Shown one piece after another: positions 1 to 7,476 of a DNA stretch of 20,548 nucleotides. A model generated the notes under the pieces. It was not told where the DNA came from, made no database searches, and was given only the letters and a program-made list of their open reading frames with translations. The stretch's first letter is position 1; each line of letters opens with the position of its first letter. The stretch comes from an uncultured bacterium (lineage in GTDB: Bacteria > Bacillota > Clostridia > Lachnospirales > Lachnospiraceae), in the NCBI GenBank assembly GCA_905214955.1, contig CAJMON010000057.1:1-20548 (forward strand). Reading direction: 5' to 3'. A program made the translations under genes and the position numbers.

Positions 1-2993
1 AGATCGAGACATGGGATTATGAAGATCTGAAAGACATGGTAGATATGGACGCAGTGGATGCATTCCGTAAACATGCACTGAACCCGAACCATCCGTGCCA
101 GAGAGGTTCCGCTCAGAACCCGGATATCTTCTTCCAGGCAAGAGAAGCCTGCAACTCCTACTATGATGCTATGCCGGAAATCGTTCAGATGTACATGGAC
201 AAAGTGAACGAGAAGATCGGTACCGATTATAAACTGTTCAACTATTATGGTGCAGCAGACGCAGAGCATGTTATCATCGCTATGGGTTCTGTATGTGATA
301 CCATTGAAGAGACCATTGACTACCTGATGGCAGCTGGCAAGAAAGTCGGCGTTGTAAAGGTACGTCTGTACAGACCGTTCTCTGCAAAAGCACTGATTGA
401 GGCAATTCCTGAGACTGTAAAACAGATCAGCGTTCTTGACCGTACCAAAGAGCCGGGCGCTATGGGCGAGCCTCTGTACCTGGATGTTGTTGCAGCATTA
501 AAGGGCAGCAAATTCGAAACCACACCGGTATTTACCGGACGTTACGGTTTAGGTTCCAAAGATACCACTCCGGCACAGATCGTAGCTGTATATGAGAATA
601 CTACCAAGGCTAAATTTACCCTGGGTATCGTAGATGATGTTACCAATCTGTCTCTGGAACTGGGTGCTCCGCTGGTTACTACTCCGGAAGGAACCATCAA
701 CTGCAAGTTCTGGGGCCTGGGAGCTGACGGTACTGTAGGTGCCAACAAGAACTCCATCAAGATTATCGGTGACAACACAGATATGTACGCACAGGCTTAC
801 TTCGATTATGACTCCAAGAAGTCCGGCGGTGTGACCATGTCTCACCTTCGTTTCGGTAAGAAGCCGATCAAATCTACTTATCTGATTCATAAAGCAAACT
901 TCGTAGCATGTCACAATCCGTCCTATGTACGGAAGTACAACATGGTACAGGAGCTGGTTGACGGCGGTACATTCCTGCTGAACTGCCCGTGGGATATGGA
1001 AGGACTGGAGAAACACCTTCCGGGACAGGTAAAAGCATTTATCGCTAACCACAACATCAAATTCTACACCATCGATGGTGTAAAGATCGGTATTGAAACC
1101 GGTATGGGACCCACCAGAATTAATACCATTCTGCAGTCCGCATTCTTCAAACTGGCAAACATCATTCCGGAAGACAAAGCAAATGAGCTGATGAAAGCAG
1201 CAGCAAAGGCTACCTACGGAAGAAAAGGTGATGATGTTGTTCAGAAGAACTGGGCAGCTATTGATGCCGGTGCAAAACAGGTTGTTGAAGTTCAGGTTCC
1301 GGAAAGCTGGAAGAATGCAGCTGATGAAGGACTGGATGTCAAGACCGCTACCAAGGGAAGAAAAGAAGTTGTTGACTTTGTAAACAATATCCAGGCTAAG
1401 GTAAATGCTCAGGAAGGAAATACTCTTCCGGTATCTGCATTCACCGAGTATGTAGATGGTACTACTCCGTCTGGTACTGCTGCACATGAAAAACGTGGTA
1501 TCGCTGTAAACGTTCCGGTATGGAATTCTGAGAACTGTATCCAGTGTAACCGCTGTGCATATGTGTGCCCGCACGCTGTTATCCGTCCGGTTGCTCTGAC
1601 TGAGGAAGAAGCAGCTGCAGCTCCGGAAGGCATCAAGACTCTGCCGATGACTGGTATGCCGCAGTACAAGTTTGCTATGGTAGTTTCCGCATACGACTGT
1701 ACCGGATGCGGTTCCTGTGCAAATGTCTGCCCGGGCAAGAAGGGTGCAAAGGCTCTGGCTATGGAAAATATGGAAGCAAGCGAAGGCGAGCAGAAGTATT
1801 TCGATTATGCAGTTGAACTGCCGGCCAAGGCTGATGTTGTAGAAAAATTCAAAGAGAATACCGTAAAAGGTTCTCAGTTCAAACAGCCGCTGCTTGAGTT
1901 CTCAGGTGCATGTGCTGGATGTGGTGAGACTCCGTATGCAAAACTGGTTACTCAGCTGTTCGGTGATCGTATGTACATTGCCAATGCAACCGGATGCTCT
2001 TCTATCTGGGGTAACTCTTCACCGTCTACACCGTACACTGTAAATGCTAAGGGACAGGGTCCTGCATGGGCAAACTCTCTGTTCGAGGATAACGCAGAGT
2101 TCGGTTATGGTATGCTGCTGGCTCAGAAGGCTTTAAGAAACGGCCTGAAGGGCAAAGTAGAAGCTCTGTTAGACTGTGACTGCTGCACAGAAGATGTAAA
2201 AGCAGCTGCAAAAGAGTGGCTGGATACCTTCAGCTGCGGAGCAACCAACGGAACCGCTACAGAGAAACTGGTAGCTGCATGTGAAGCATGTGGATGCGAT
2301 GATTGCAAGGCAGTTCTGAAAGATAAAGACTTCCTGGCTAAGAAATCTCAGTGGATCTTCGGTGGTGACGGATGGGCTTACGATATCGGATTCGGCGGCG
2401 TTGACCATGTTCTGGCAAGCGGTCAGGATATCAACGTAATGGTATTCGATACCGAAGTTTACTCCAATACCGGTGGACAGGCTTCCAAGTCTACTCCGAC
2501 TGGTGCAATCGCACAGTTCGCTGCAGGCGGTAAAGAAGTGAAGAAGAAAGATATGGCTTCTATCGCTATGAGCTATGGTTATGTATATGTAGCACAGATC
2601 TCCATGGGTGCTGACTTCAACCAGGCTATCAAGGCTATTTCTGAAGCAGAAGCTTATCCGGGACCGTCTCTGATCATTGCTTACGCTCCGTGTATCAACC
2701 ATGGTATCAAGAAGGGTATGGCAAAGGCTCAGACCGAGGAAGAGCTGGCTGTGAAGTGCGGTTACTGGCATAACTTCCGGTTCAATCCGGCAGCAGACAA
2801 CAAGTTCACTCTGGATTCCAAAGCTCCGGCTGGAGACTACATGGAATTCCTGAACGGTGAAGTTCGTTACAATTCTCTGATGAGATCCAACCCGGAGAAG
2901 GCAGAGAGACTGTTTGCTAAGAACCATGCAGAAGCTATGGCAAGATACGAGTATCTGAACAAGCTGACTGGTCTGTACAGCAAAGAAGACTAA
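1..2993 (+). CDS. nifJ: Pyruvate:ferredoxin (flavodoxin) oxidoreductase, 5'-truncated by window edge
   Basis: Single-chain enzyme that oxidatively decarboxylates pyruvate to acetyl-CoA and CO2 while reducing ferredoxin; central to energy metabolism of fermenting anaerobes, cytoplasmic. The reading frame is open from base 3, and the first in-frame ATG (36) is internal: family members are about 1170-1200 residues and only about 995 are here, so roughly 180-200 N-terminal residues lie upstream. Visible are the end of domain I (AQNPDIFFQ), the domain II/III region, two [4Fe-4S] ferredoxin motifs (CIQCNRCAYVCP near base 1536 and CTGCGSCANVCP near 1698), the GACAGCGETPY cluster motif near 1905, and the thiamine-diphosphate/Mg site (GGDGWAYDIGFGG, then TEVYSNTGGQ, about 2358-2487). 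Codon use is strongly biased, consistent with high expression. The gene ends in TAA just before a strong terminator. Assignment is very secure; only the start is unseen. Confidence 0.97.
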   Translation, partial: IETWDYEDLKDMVDMDAVDAFRKHALNPNHPCQRGSAQNPDIFFQAREACNSYYDAMPEIVQMYMDKVNEKIGTDYKLFNYYGAADAEHVIIAMGSVCDTIEETIDYLMAAGKKVGVVKVRLYRPFSAKALIEAIPETVKQISVLDRTKEPGAMGEPLYLDVVAALKGSKFETTPVFTGRYGLGSKDTTPAQIVAVYENTTKAKFTLGIVDDVTNLSLELGAPLVTTPEGTINCKFWGLGADGTVGANKNSIKIIGDNTDMYAQAYFDYDSKKSGGVTMSHLRFGKKPIKSTYLIHKANFVACHNPSYVRKYNMVQELVDGGTFLLNCPWDMEGLEKHLPGQVKAFIANHNIKFYTIDGVKIGIETGMGPTRINTILQSAFFKLANIIPEDKANELMKAAAKATYGRKGDDVVQKNWAAIDAGAKQVVEVQVPESWKNAADEGLDVKTATKGRKEVVDFVNNIQAKVNAQEGNTLPVSAFTEYVDGTTPSGTAAHEKRGIAVNVPVWNSENCIQCNRCAYVCPHAVIRPVALTEEEAAAAPEGIKTLPMTGMPQYKFAMVVSAYDCTGCGSCANVCPGKKGAKALAMENMEASEGEQKYFDYAVELPAKADVVEKFKENTVKGSQFKQPLLEFSGACAGCGETPYAKLVTQLFGDRMYIANATGCSSIWGNSSPSTPYTVNAKGQGPAWANSLFEDNAEFGYGMLLAQKALRNGLKGKVEALLDCDCCTEDVKAAAKEWLDTFSCGATNGTATEKLVAACEACGCDDCKAVLKDKDFLAKKSQWIFGGDGWAYDIGFGGVDHVLASGQDINVMVFDTEVYSNTGGQASKSTPTGAIAQFAAGGKEVKKKDMASIAMSYGYVYVAQISMGADFNQAIKAISEAEAYPGPSLIIAYAPCINHGIKKGMAKAQTEEELAVKCGYWHNFRFNPAADNKFTLDSKAPAGDYMEFLNGEVRYNSLMRSNPEKAERLFAKNHAEAMARYEYLNKLTGLYSKED

Positions 2994-3006
2994 TTGAACA
3001 ATATTG

Positions 3007-3038
3007 GAGAGGCGTGCATTGCACGTCTCTCTTTTTTT
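3007..3038 (+). terminator. Rho-independent terminator of nifJ
   Basis: An 11-bp stem (GAGAGGCGTGC pairs with GCACGTCTCTC, one G-U pair) with a 3-nt loop is followed directly by seven T residues. It starts 13 bases after the nifJ stop codon. Confidence 0.93.
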
Positions 3039-3074
3039 GCCAAGCATATCAAGAATTGGTTCAGCAGACTGATC

Positions 3075-3103
3075 TTGATTTATGCGGACGGTGAGATGAT
3101 AAG
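3075..3103 (+). promoter_or_regulatory. Candidate sigma-A promoter for the MATE-nth pair
   Basis: TTGATT, 17-nt spacer, GATAAG, ending about 21 bases before the MATE start codon. The -10 box is imperfect (4 of 6), so this is a tentative call. It is supported mainly by the terminator just upstream, which makes a separate promoter likely. Confidence 0.4.
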
Positions 3104-3124
3104 AAATATAGAAAGGGAAACAAG

Positions 3125-4483
3125 ATGGAAAGTGAAAAGAAAAATTCCTTCACAGAAGGTTCGATCTTCGGTGGTCTCATCCGGTTTGCGCTGCCGGTGT
3201 TAGGAGCATTGATTCTGCAGGCAGCCTATGGAGCCGTGGACCTTCTGGTAGTAGGACGGTTTGGGGATGCTACCGGAATTTCAGCTGTAGGCAGCGGAAG
3301 TTCGTTTATGCAGATGATTACTTTTGTCATCACAAGCATTGCCATGGGTTCCACAGTGGTCATTGGTCAGCATATCGGTGAGAAAAATCCGGAAGAAGCT
3401 GGAGATACCGTGGGCACAACGATTGTGCTGTTTGCAGTGATAGGCATTGCAGCAACGGTGCTTTTGGAACTCTTTGCACCTGGACTGATGAAGCTGATGC
3501 AGGTGCCGGAGGCATCTTTTCCAAAAGCAGTTCAGTATGTCCGGATCTGTTCCGGAGGAATTGTCGTCATCATTGCCTATAACGTGATCAGCGGTGTGCT
3601 TCGAGGCGTGGGAAATGCCAATCTTCCATTTTTATTTGTAGGAATTGCCTGTGTGGTAAATATCATCGGAGACCTGTTTTTTGTAGCAGTGCTTCAGATG
3701 GATGCAGCAGGTGCGGCCATTGCTACAGTTCTGGCACAGCTGGTTTCCGTAGTGGTTTCTTCTGTGGTGGTCCGAAAACAGCACCTGCCCATTTCTTTTG
3801 GAAAAAAACAGATTCGTTTATGTAAAAGAGAATTGAAAAAGATTCTGCAGATCGGAATTCCCATTGCCCTCCAGGAGGCCATGGTGCAGGTATCTTTCCT
3901 GGTGGTAAATACCATTATCAACCAGATGGGCCTGATGCCTTCCGCAGGATATGGTGTGGCACAGAAGATTACATCCTTTATTATGCTGGTGCCGTCTTCT
4001 CTGATGCAGACGGTTTCTGCATTTGTAGCCCAGAATATTGGAGCAGGCCAGCCAAAGCGTGCATGGAAGGGCTGTCGGACAGCCATGATCTCAGGATGTA
4101 TTCTGGGAGTAGGTATTTTCTGTGCAGGATTTTTCGGGGGCAGCCAGCTGTCTTCCCTGTTTTCTGAAAATCCGGAAGTCATTGCCCAGAGTGCGGATTA
4201 TTTAAGAGGATTTTCTGCAGATTGTATTCTGACCTGTATCCTGTTTTCAAGCATCGGATATTTCAATGGATGCGGAAAAAGCATTCCGGTGATGCTTCAG
4301 GGAATTACCTCTGCGTTCTGCATCCGTATTCCGGTATCCATTTTTATGTCAAAGCTGCCGAATGCATCTCTGGTGCTGGTGGGCATGGCAACGCCGATCA
4401 CAACGGTTTACGGAATTGTATTTTTTATGATATGCTTTGTTCTCTATGGAAGAAGTGAAAAAAGAAAGGGACAGACAGCATGA
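3125..4483 (+). CDS. MATE-family multidrug/cation antiporter
   Basis: A 452-residue integral membrane protein of the MATE (MatE/NorM/MepA/DinF) superfamily, which export organic cations or metabolites using Na+ or H+ gradients. Length and hydrophobicity fit the usual 12-helix fold built from two pseudo-repeats (about residues 15-225 and 235-440). The N-terminal stretch IRFALPVLGALILQAAYGAV, followed by DLLVVGRFGDATGISAVG, is typical, and the matching element in the second half is IPIALQEAMVQVSFLVVNTI. The start at 3125 follows an AAAGGG element about 6 bases upstream. Its stop overlaps the start of nth by 4 bases (ATGA), so the two genes are cotranscribed and probably translationally coupled. 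The family is secure; the substrate cannot be told from sequence. Confidence 0.93.
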   Translation: MESEKKNSFTEGSIFGGLIRFALPVLGALILQAAYGAVDLLVVGRFGDATGISAVGSGSSFMQMITFVITSIAMGSTVVIGQHIGEKNPEEAGDTVGTTIVLFAVIGIAATVLLELFAPGLMKLMQVPEASFPKAVQYVRICSGGIVVIIAYNVISGVLRGVGNANLPFLFVGIACVVNIIGDLFFVAVLQMDAAGAAIATVLAQLVSVVVSSVVVRKQHLPISFGKKQIRLCKRELKKILQIGIPIALQEAMVQVSFLVVNTIINQMGLMPSAGYGVAQKITSFIMLVPSSLMQTVSAFVAQNIGAGQPKRAWKGCRTAMISGCILGVGIFCAGFFGGSQLSSLFSENPEVIAQSADYLRGFSADCILTCILFSSIGYFNGCGKSIPVMLQGITSAFCIRIPVSIFMSKLPNASLVLVGMATPITTVYGIVFFMICFVLYGRSEKRKGQTA

Positions 4484-5124
4484 TGACAAAAGAAGAACGG
4501 GCACTGGAAATCATTGAAAGGCTGAAAAAGGAATATCCGGATGCAGGGTGCACTCTGGATTATGACCAGGCATGGAAACTTCTGGTGAGTGTGCGTCTTG
4601 CCGCGCAGTGTACTGACGCCAGGGTGAACGTGGTAGTGGAAAAGCTTTATGAAAAATTTCCAGATGTGAATGCACTGGCAGACGCGGATGTGAAGGATAT
4701 CGAAGATCTTGTTCGCCCCTGCGGACTGGGAGCCAGCAAGGCCAGGGATATCAGTGCCTGTATGAAAATGCTCCGGGATGAATACGATGGAAAAGTGCCG
4801 GATGATTTTAATGCTTTGTTAAAGCTGCCAGGTGTGGGAAGAAAGAGCGCCAACCTGATTATGGGAGATGTGTTTGGAAAACCGGCCATTGTGACGGATA
4901 CCCACTGTATTCGCCTATCCAACCGAATGGGGCTGGTGGATCAGATCAAAGATCCCAAGAAAGTGGAAATGGCACTGTGGAAGCTGATTCCCCCGGAGGA
5001 AGGCAGTGATTTCTGCCACCGCCTGGTGATGCATGGAAGAGAAATCTGCACTGCCAGAACCAAGCCTTATTGCAGCCGGTGCTGCTTGGAAGATATCTGC
5101 CCGAAAAATGGTGTAGAATCTTAA
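4480..5124 (+). CDS. nth: Endonuclease III (DNA glycosylase/AP lyase)
   Basis: A 214-residue base-excision repair enzyme that removes oxidised pyrimidines and cleaves the resulting abasic site. The helix-hairpin-helix motif LPGVGRKSA is at residues 116-124 with the catalytic Lys at 122, and the catalytic Asp is Asp140 in VTDTH. The C-terminal [4Fe-4S] site is Cys190-x7-Cys198-x2-Cys201-x5-Cys207; the first spacing is one residue longer than the x6 of E. coli Nth, and Cys201 is followed by a further Cys. The start ATG overlaps the TGA of the MATE gene, with AAAGGG about 9 bases upstream, so translation is likely coupled. Linkage of an exporter and a repair enzyme may only reflect operon convenience. 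Length is normal for the family. Confidence 0.96.
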   Translation: MMTKEERALEIIERLKKEYPDAGCTLDYDQAWKLLVSVRLAAQCTDARVNVVVEKLYEKFPDVNALADADVKDIEDLVRPCGLGASKARDISACMKMLRDEYDGKVPDDFNALLKLPGVGRKSANLIMGDVFGKPAIVTDTHCIRLSNRMGLVDQIKDPKKVEMALWKLIPPEEGSDFCHRLVMHGREICTARTKPYCSRCCLEDICPKNGVES

Positions 5125-5133
5125 AAAAGATAC

Positions 5134-5161
5134 TTGCATTTTCATAAATGTATGTTATACT
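5134..5161 (+). promoter_or_regulatory. Strong extended -10 sigma-A promoter driving the leader region
   Basis: TTGCAT, 16-nt spacer, TATACT, with an extended -10 TGT just before the -10 box. It begins only 10 bases after the nth stop codon. Transcription should start near 5168, giving a transcript that begins with a hairpin (GGCTG 5170-5174 with CAGCC 5196-5200, enclosing GGCA/TGCC). It is the best-looking promoter in the window together with that of upp. Confidence 0.75.
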
Positions 5162-5228
5162 GGACGCATGGCTGTGGCAGAATGCCCAAGATCAGCAGCC
5201 AGAGAAACGAGAAAGCGAGGTAAAATTG

Positions 5229-5315
5229 ATGAATCTGTTTAAAAATAGAAATTCCTTAGAAAAGAAAAACAGAATACAGCATGTGGTTACCTTGGCTTTG
5301 TCTGTGCACTGTTAG
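5229..5315 (+). CDS. Possible 28-residue leader peptide
   Basis: ATG at 5229 follows GCGAGG (5215-5220) at an 8-base spacing and is in a good A-rich context; the ORF stops at TAG 5313-5315. The peptide is basic and polar in its first 17 residues (MNLFKNRNSLEKKNRIQ), then more hydrophobic (HVVTLALSVHC). I do not recognise it. There is no clear run of one amino acid codon as in amino-acid attenuators, so if it is a leader it would more likely sense general translation speed. Codons 19-23 contain the segment able to pair with the downstream terminator. It could also be a meaningless ORF. Confidence 0.4.
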   Translation: MNLFKNRNSLEKKNRIQHVVTLALSVHC

Positions 5316-5353
5316 CGAGTGCCGGTTTTTAACATGTAGATAGAAAAGTGTAT

Positions 5354-5389
5354 GCCGTGGTAGTCTGTGCAGCCTGCCGCGGCTTTTTT
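5354..5389 (+). terminator. Intrinsic terminator at the end of the leader region
   Basis: A 10-bp stem (GCCGTGGTAG with CTGCCGCGGC, two G-U pairs) with a 10-nt loop is followed by six T residues. The loop and stem end repeat the 9-mer GTCTGTGCA, which also occurs at 5300-5308 in the short ORF. The 5' arm can alternatively pair with 5285-5296. Confidence 0.85.
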
Positions 5390-5433
5390 ATGGAAATGTG
5401 CATAAAGGGGATGCCTGTGAATCCCGGATGAAT

Positions 5434-5463
5434 GCTCTGCCGACTGCGGCGGGGCTCTTTTAT
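5434..5463 (+). terminator. Second terminator-like hairpin before the ABC exporter operon
   Basis: GCTCTGCCG (5434-5442) pairs with CGGCGGGGC (5447-5455), two G-U pairs, with a 4-nt loop, followed by TCTTTTATTT. It lies 45 bases after the first terminator with no gene between. It could be a backup terminator or a second attenuation step. Confidence 0.6.
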
Positions 5464-5690
5464 TTACTATGAAAAGTCCTGGACGGCAGCCATGAAAGAG
5501 TCATGCCTGCATGGGCAAATTCATGGATATCGGACAGGCTAGACCGTATGAGTAAGCAGGGCGGCAGCCCGAATTACGACTGCGGCGGCAGCTGCGGGAG
5601 CGTCAAAGGTGCGCAGCAGCTGACTTTCATGTATGGCTGTGCCGCCATCAGGCGGCATGTTCGTTTCAAAGAAAATTGTGCCCTATGAAA
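5464..5690 (+). repeat. Structured intergenic repeat, copy A (long form)
   Basis: This copy matches 15199-15349 closely over most of that copy's length. Shared parts, in order: a closing stem arm ATGAAAAGTC (5469-5478); an internal CCATGAA/TTCATGG hairpin; CGGACAGGCT; a short hairpin GCGTC-AAA-GGTGC; the closing arm GACTTTCAT (5622-5630); and a hairpin TGCCGC-CATCAG-GCGGCA. Copy A has about 53 extra bases (about 5541-5593) that add a GGGC-GGCA-GCCC hairpin, and one bulged A in the closing stem. The far end (TTTCAAAG 5664-5671 with CTATGAAA 5683-5690) forms a further imperfect hairpin. It sits between two terminators and the ABC operon. No coding potential is convincing here. The rest of the 5125-5727 gap is covered by the leader entries. 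Confidence 0.8.
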
Positions 5691-5727
5691 TAAATTATGA
5701 CACCAGGCAAGGGGAAGGAGAGAGAAG

Positions 5728-7476
5728 ATGATAAAAGTATCCGCATACATACGGAAATACTGGTACATGTATGCAGCAGCATTGGTCTGTATGATTCTCC
5801 AGGTGGGACTGGACATGCTGTCGCCTCAGGTGACAGCCAGACTGATTGATGATGTACTGGGAAAACGGCAGGCAGAGCTTCTGCCAAAATTGCTGCTGAT
5901 GATTTTTACCATTGGAGCCGGACGGGCCGTGTTTGGCTACCTGAAAGAATTTATTTTTGATGCAACATCGTCCAAAATTGGAAATGCCATCCGGAAAACC
6001 CTGTTTGTGCATGTGCAGGGGCTTTCCGCAGAATATTTTGACCGGACCAATACCGGTGAGCTGATGTCCAGACTGAAAGATGACGTGGACAAGATCTGGA
6101 ATGCCACCGGCTACGTGGGAATGCTGGTGATGGAAGTTATGATTCACACCAGCATGATCCTGTTTTTTATGTACCGGCTGAACCGGAAGCTGTTTATCAT
6201 TCCGGTGATTGCCATGCCTCTGGTGGCAGTGGCAGCGATTATCCTGGAAAACCGGCTGGGAAAGGTTTACGAAGAGATCAGCGAGGAGAATGCGGCATTA
6301 AATACAGTAGCTCAGGAAAATCTGGCAGGTATTCATACGGTAAAAGCTTTTGCAAGAGAACCCTTTGAGATCAAAAAATTTCTTTCCCACAACAAGCGAT
6401 ATTATGAGCTGAACATGAAGCAGTCCAAAGTGCTGATCCGGTATCAGCCGCTGTTTCAGCTGGTAAGCCGGCTTCTGCCGGTGCTGGCTGTGGTGTATGG
6501 AGGGTTTCTGGTGATTCACGGAGAAATCACCCTGGGTACCTTAGGCGCTTTTTCCGAATACTGCACCAACATTGTGTGGCCTATGGAGATGCTTGGCTGG
6601 CTGTTAAATGACCTGGCATCCGGTGTGGCTTCCAACAAAAAGATCCGGCGGATTTATGACCAGGTTCCGTCAATAAAAGAACCGGAAAACCCGGAGCACA
6701 TCCAGGATGCCCGACATGCATCGGTAGAATTTGATCAGGTGACCTGGAAAGTGGAGGGAAAATCCATTCTGGAAAATGTCAGCTTCTGTCTGGAGCCTGG
6801 AAAGACTTTGGGAATCATGGGAGCGACCGGTTCTGGAAAAACAAGCATGGTACAGCTTCTGATGCGCATGTTTGACGTGACAAAGGGAAGTATCCGCATT
6901 GGGAGAACCGATATCCGAAAGCTTTCCCTGGAAGAACTGCGAAGATTTTCAGCACCGGTATGGCAGGATGTGTTCCTGTTTTCCGACACGGTAAGAGCCA
7001 ATGTCTGCTTAGGATGTGAGAGAGAGCCTTCGGAGGAAGAAATATGGAAGGCTTTGGAGGAAGCGGGAGCGTTGGAATTTGTGCAGAACTTAAAAGACGG
7101 GCTGGACACCCTCATCGGAGAGCGGGGAATCGGACTGTCCGGAGGACAGAAGCAGCGCATCAGCATGGCGAGAGCCTTTTTAAGAGGAAGCCAGCTGTGT
7201 ATTTTGGATGATGCCACTTCTGCCCTGGATATGGAAACCGAGCGCCAGATTCAGAAACGGCTGGAAGAAGAAAAAGGCCGCACCCGTCTCATCATTGCCC
7301 ACCGGATTTCCTCTGTGCGCCATGCAGATGAAATTCTGATTCTGGAAAACGGGCGGGTTTTGGAGAGGGGAACCCATGAAGAACTGATGAAAAAACGAGG
7401 CTATTACTACGAAACCTATCAGTGCCAGTACGGCACAGAAGAAAGGGGGCGAAAGGCATGTCAGTCAATGCAGTAA
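5728..7476 (+). CDS. ABC exporter half-transporter, degenerate subunit of a heterodimer (BmrC/TM287-like)
   Basis: A 582-residue fused TMD-NBD multidrug/lipid-type exporter. The six-helix membrane domain covers about residues 10-300 and the ATPase about 330-560. Visible motifs are Walker A GATGSGKT (365-372), Q-loop Gln413, signature LSGGQ (470-474), Walker B CILDD (491-495) and H-loop His525. The residue after the Walker B Asp is Asp495 instead of the catalytic Glu, which is the hallmark of the non-hydrolysing site in heterodimeric exporters. The signature here is canonical, matching the idea that it completes the partner's active site. The start at 5728 has AAGGAG 7 bases upstream. The next gene starts inside its last codons. 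The substrate is unknown; drugs, peptides or lipids are possible. Confidence 0.94.
   Translation: MIKVSAYIRKYWYMYAAALVCMILQVGLDMLSPQVTARLIDDVLGKRQAELLPKLLLMIFTIGAGRAVFGYLKEFIFDATSSKIGNAIRKTLFVHVQGLSAEYFDRTNTGELMSRLKDDVDKIWNATGYVGMLVMEVMIHTSMILFFMYRLNRKLFIIPVIAMPLVAVAAIILENRLGKVYEEISEENAALNTVAQENLAGIHTVKAFAREPFEIKKFLSHNKRYYELNMKQSKVLIRYQPLFQLVSRLLPVLAVVYGGFLVIHGEITLGTLGAFSEYCTNIVWPMEMLGWLLNDLASGVASNKKIRRIYDQVPSIKEPENPEHIQDARHASVEFDQVTWKVEGKSILENVSFCLEPGKTLGIMGATGSGKTSMVQLLMRMFDVTKGSIRIGRTDIRKLSLEELRRFSAPVWQDVFLFSDTVRANVCLGCEREPSEEEIWKALEEAGALEFVQNLKDGLDTLIGERGIGLSGGQKQRISMARAFLRGSQLCILDDATSALDMETERQIQKRLEEEKGRTRLIIAHRISSVRHADEILILENGRVLERGTHEELMKKRGYYYETYQCQYGTEERGRKACQSMQ

Larger units (their letters stand above)
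5168..5389 (+). promoter_or_regulatory. Candidate ribosome-mediated attenuator leader upstream of the ABC exporter pair
   Basis: Between the promoter and the terminator lie about 220 transcribed bases carrying a short ORF (5229-5315). Three pairings compete. (1) Terminator: 5354-5363 with 5374-5383. (2) Antiterminator: 5285-5296 (GGTTACCTTGGC, inside codons 19-23 of the ORF) with 5354-5365 (GCCGTGGTAGTC), 11 of 12 positions paired, G-U included. (3) Sequestering hairpin: CATGT 5280-5284 with ACATG 5332-5336, plus ACC 5289-5291 with GGT 5324-5326 and GGC 5294-5296 with GCC 5321-5323. The layout (promoter, small ORF, terminator, heterodimeric ABC exporter) is like that reported for B. subtilis bmrB-bmrCD. 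The pairings are seen; the regulatory role is inferred. A plain small RNA or short mRNA is the alternative. Confidence 0.45.

Noticed and set aside
549..1574. 341-codon open frame on the minus strand within nifJ
   Set aside because: It is antisense to highly conserved, codon-biased nifJ; the translation has no recognisable domain and is an effect of the codon bias on the other strand. The same applies to 2169-3047.
5503..5688. 61-codon ORF inside repeat copy A
   Set aside because: It lies wholly in the structured repeat, is not kept in copy B, lacks a good ribosome binding site, and the region is explained by hairpins.
5464..5690. Insertion sequence or transposon remnant
   Set aside because: No transposase coding remnant and no target-site duplication can be seen; the element is better described as a structured non-coding repeat.
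7422..7457. Upstream ATG for the second ABC subunit
   Set aside because: No ribosome binding site precedes it, whereas the ATG at 7458 has a clear one, and the added residues (MPVRHRRKGAKG) look like out-of-frame translation of the previous gene.
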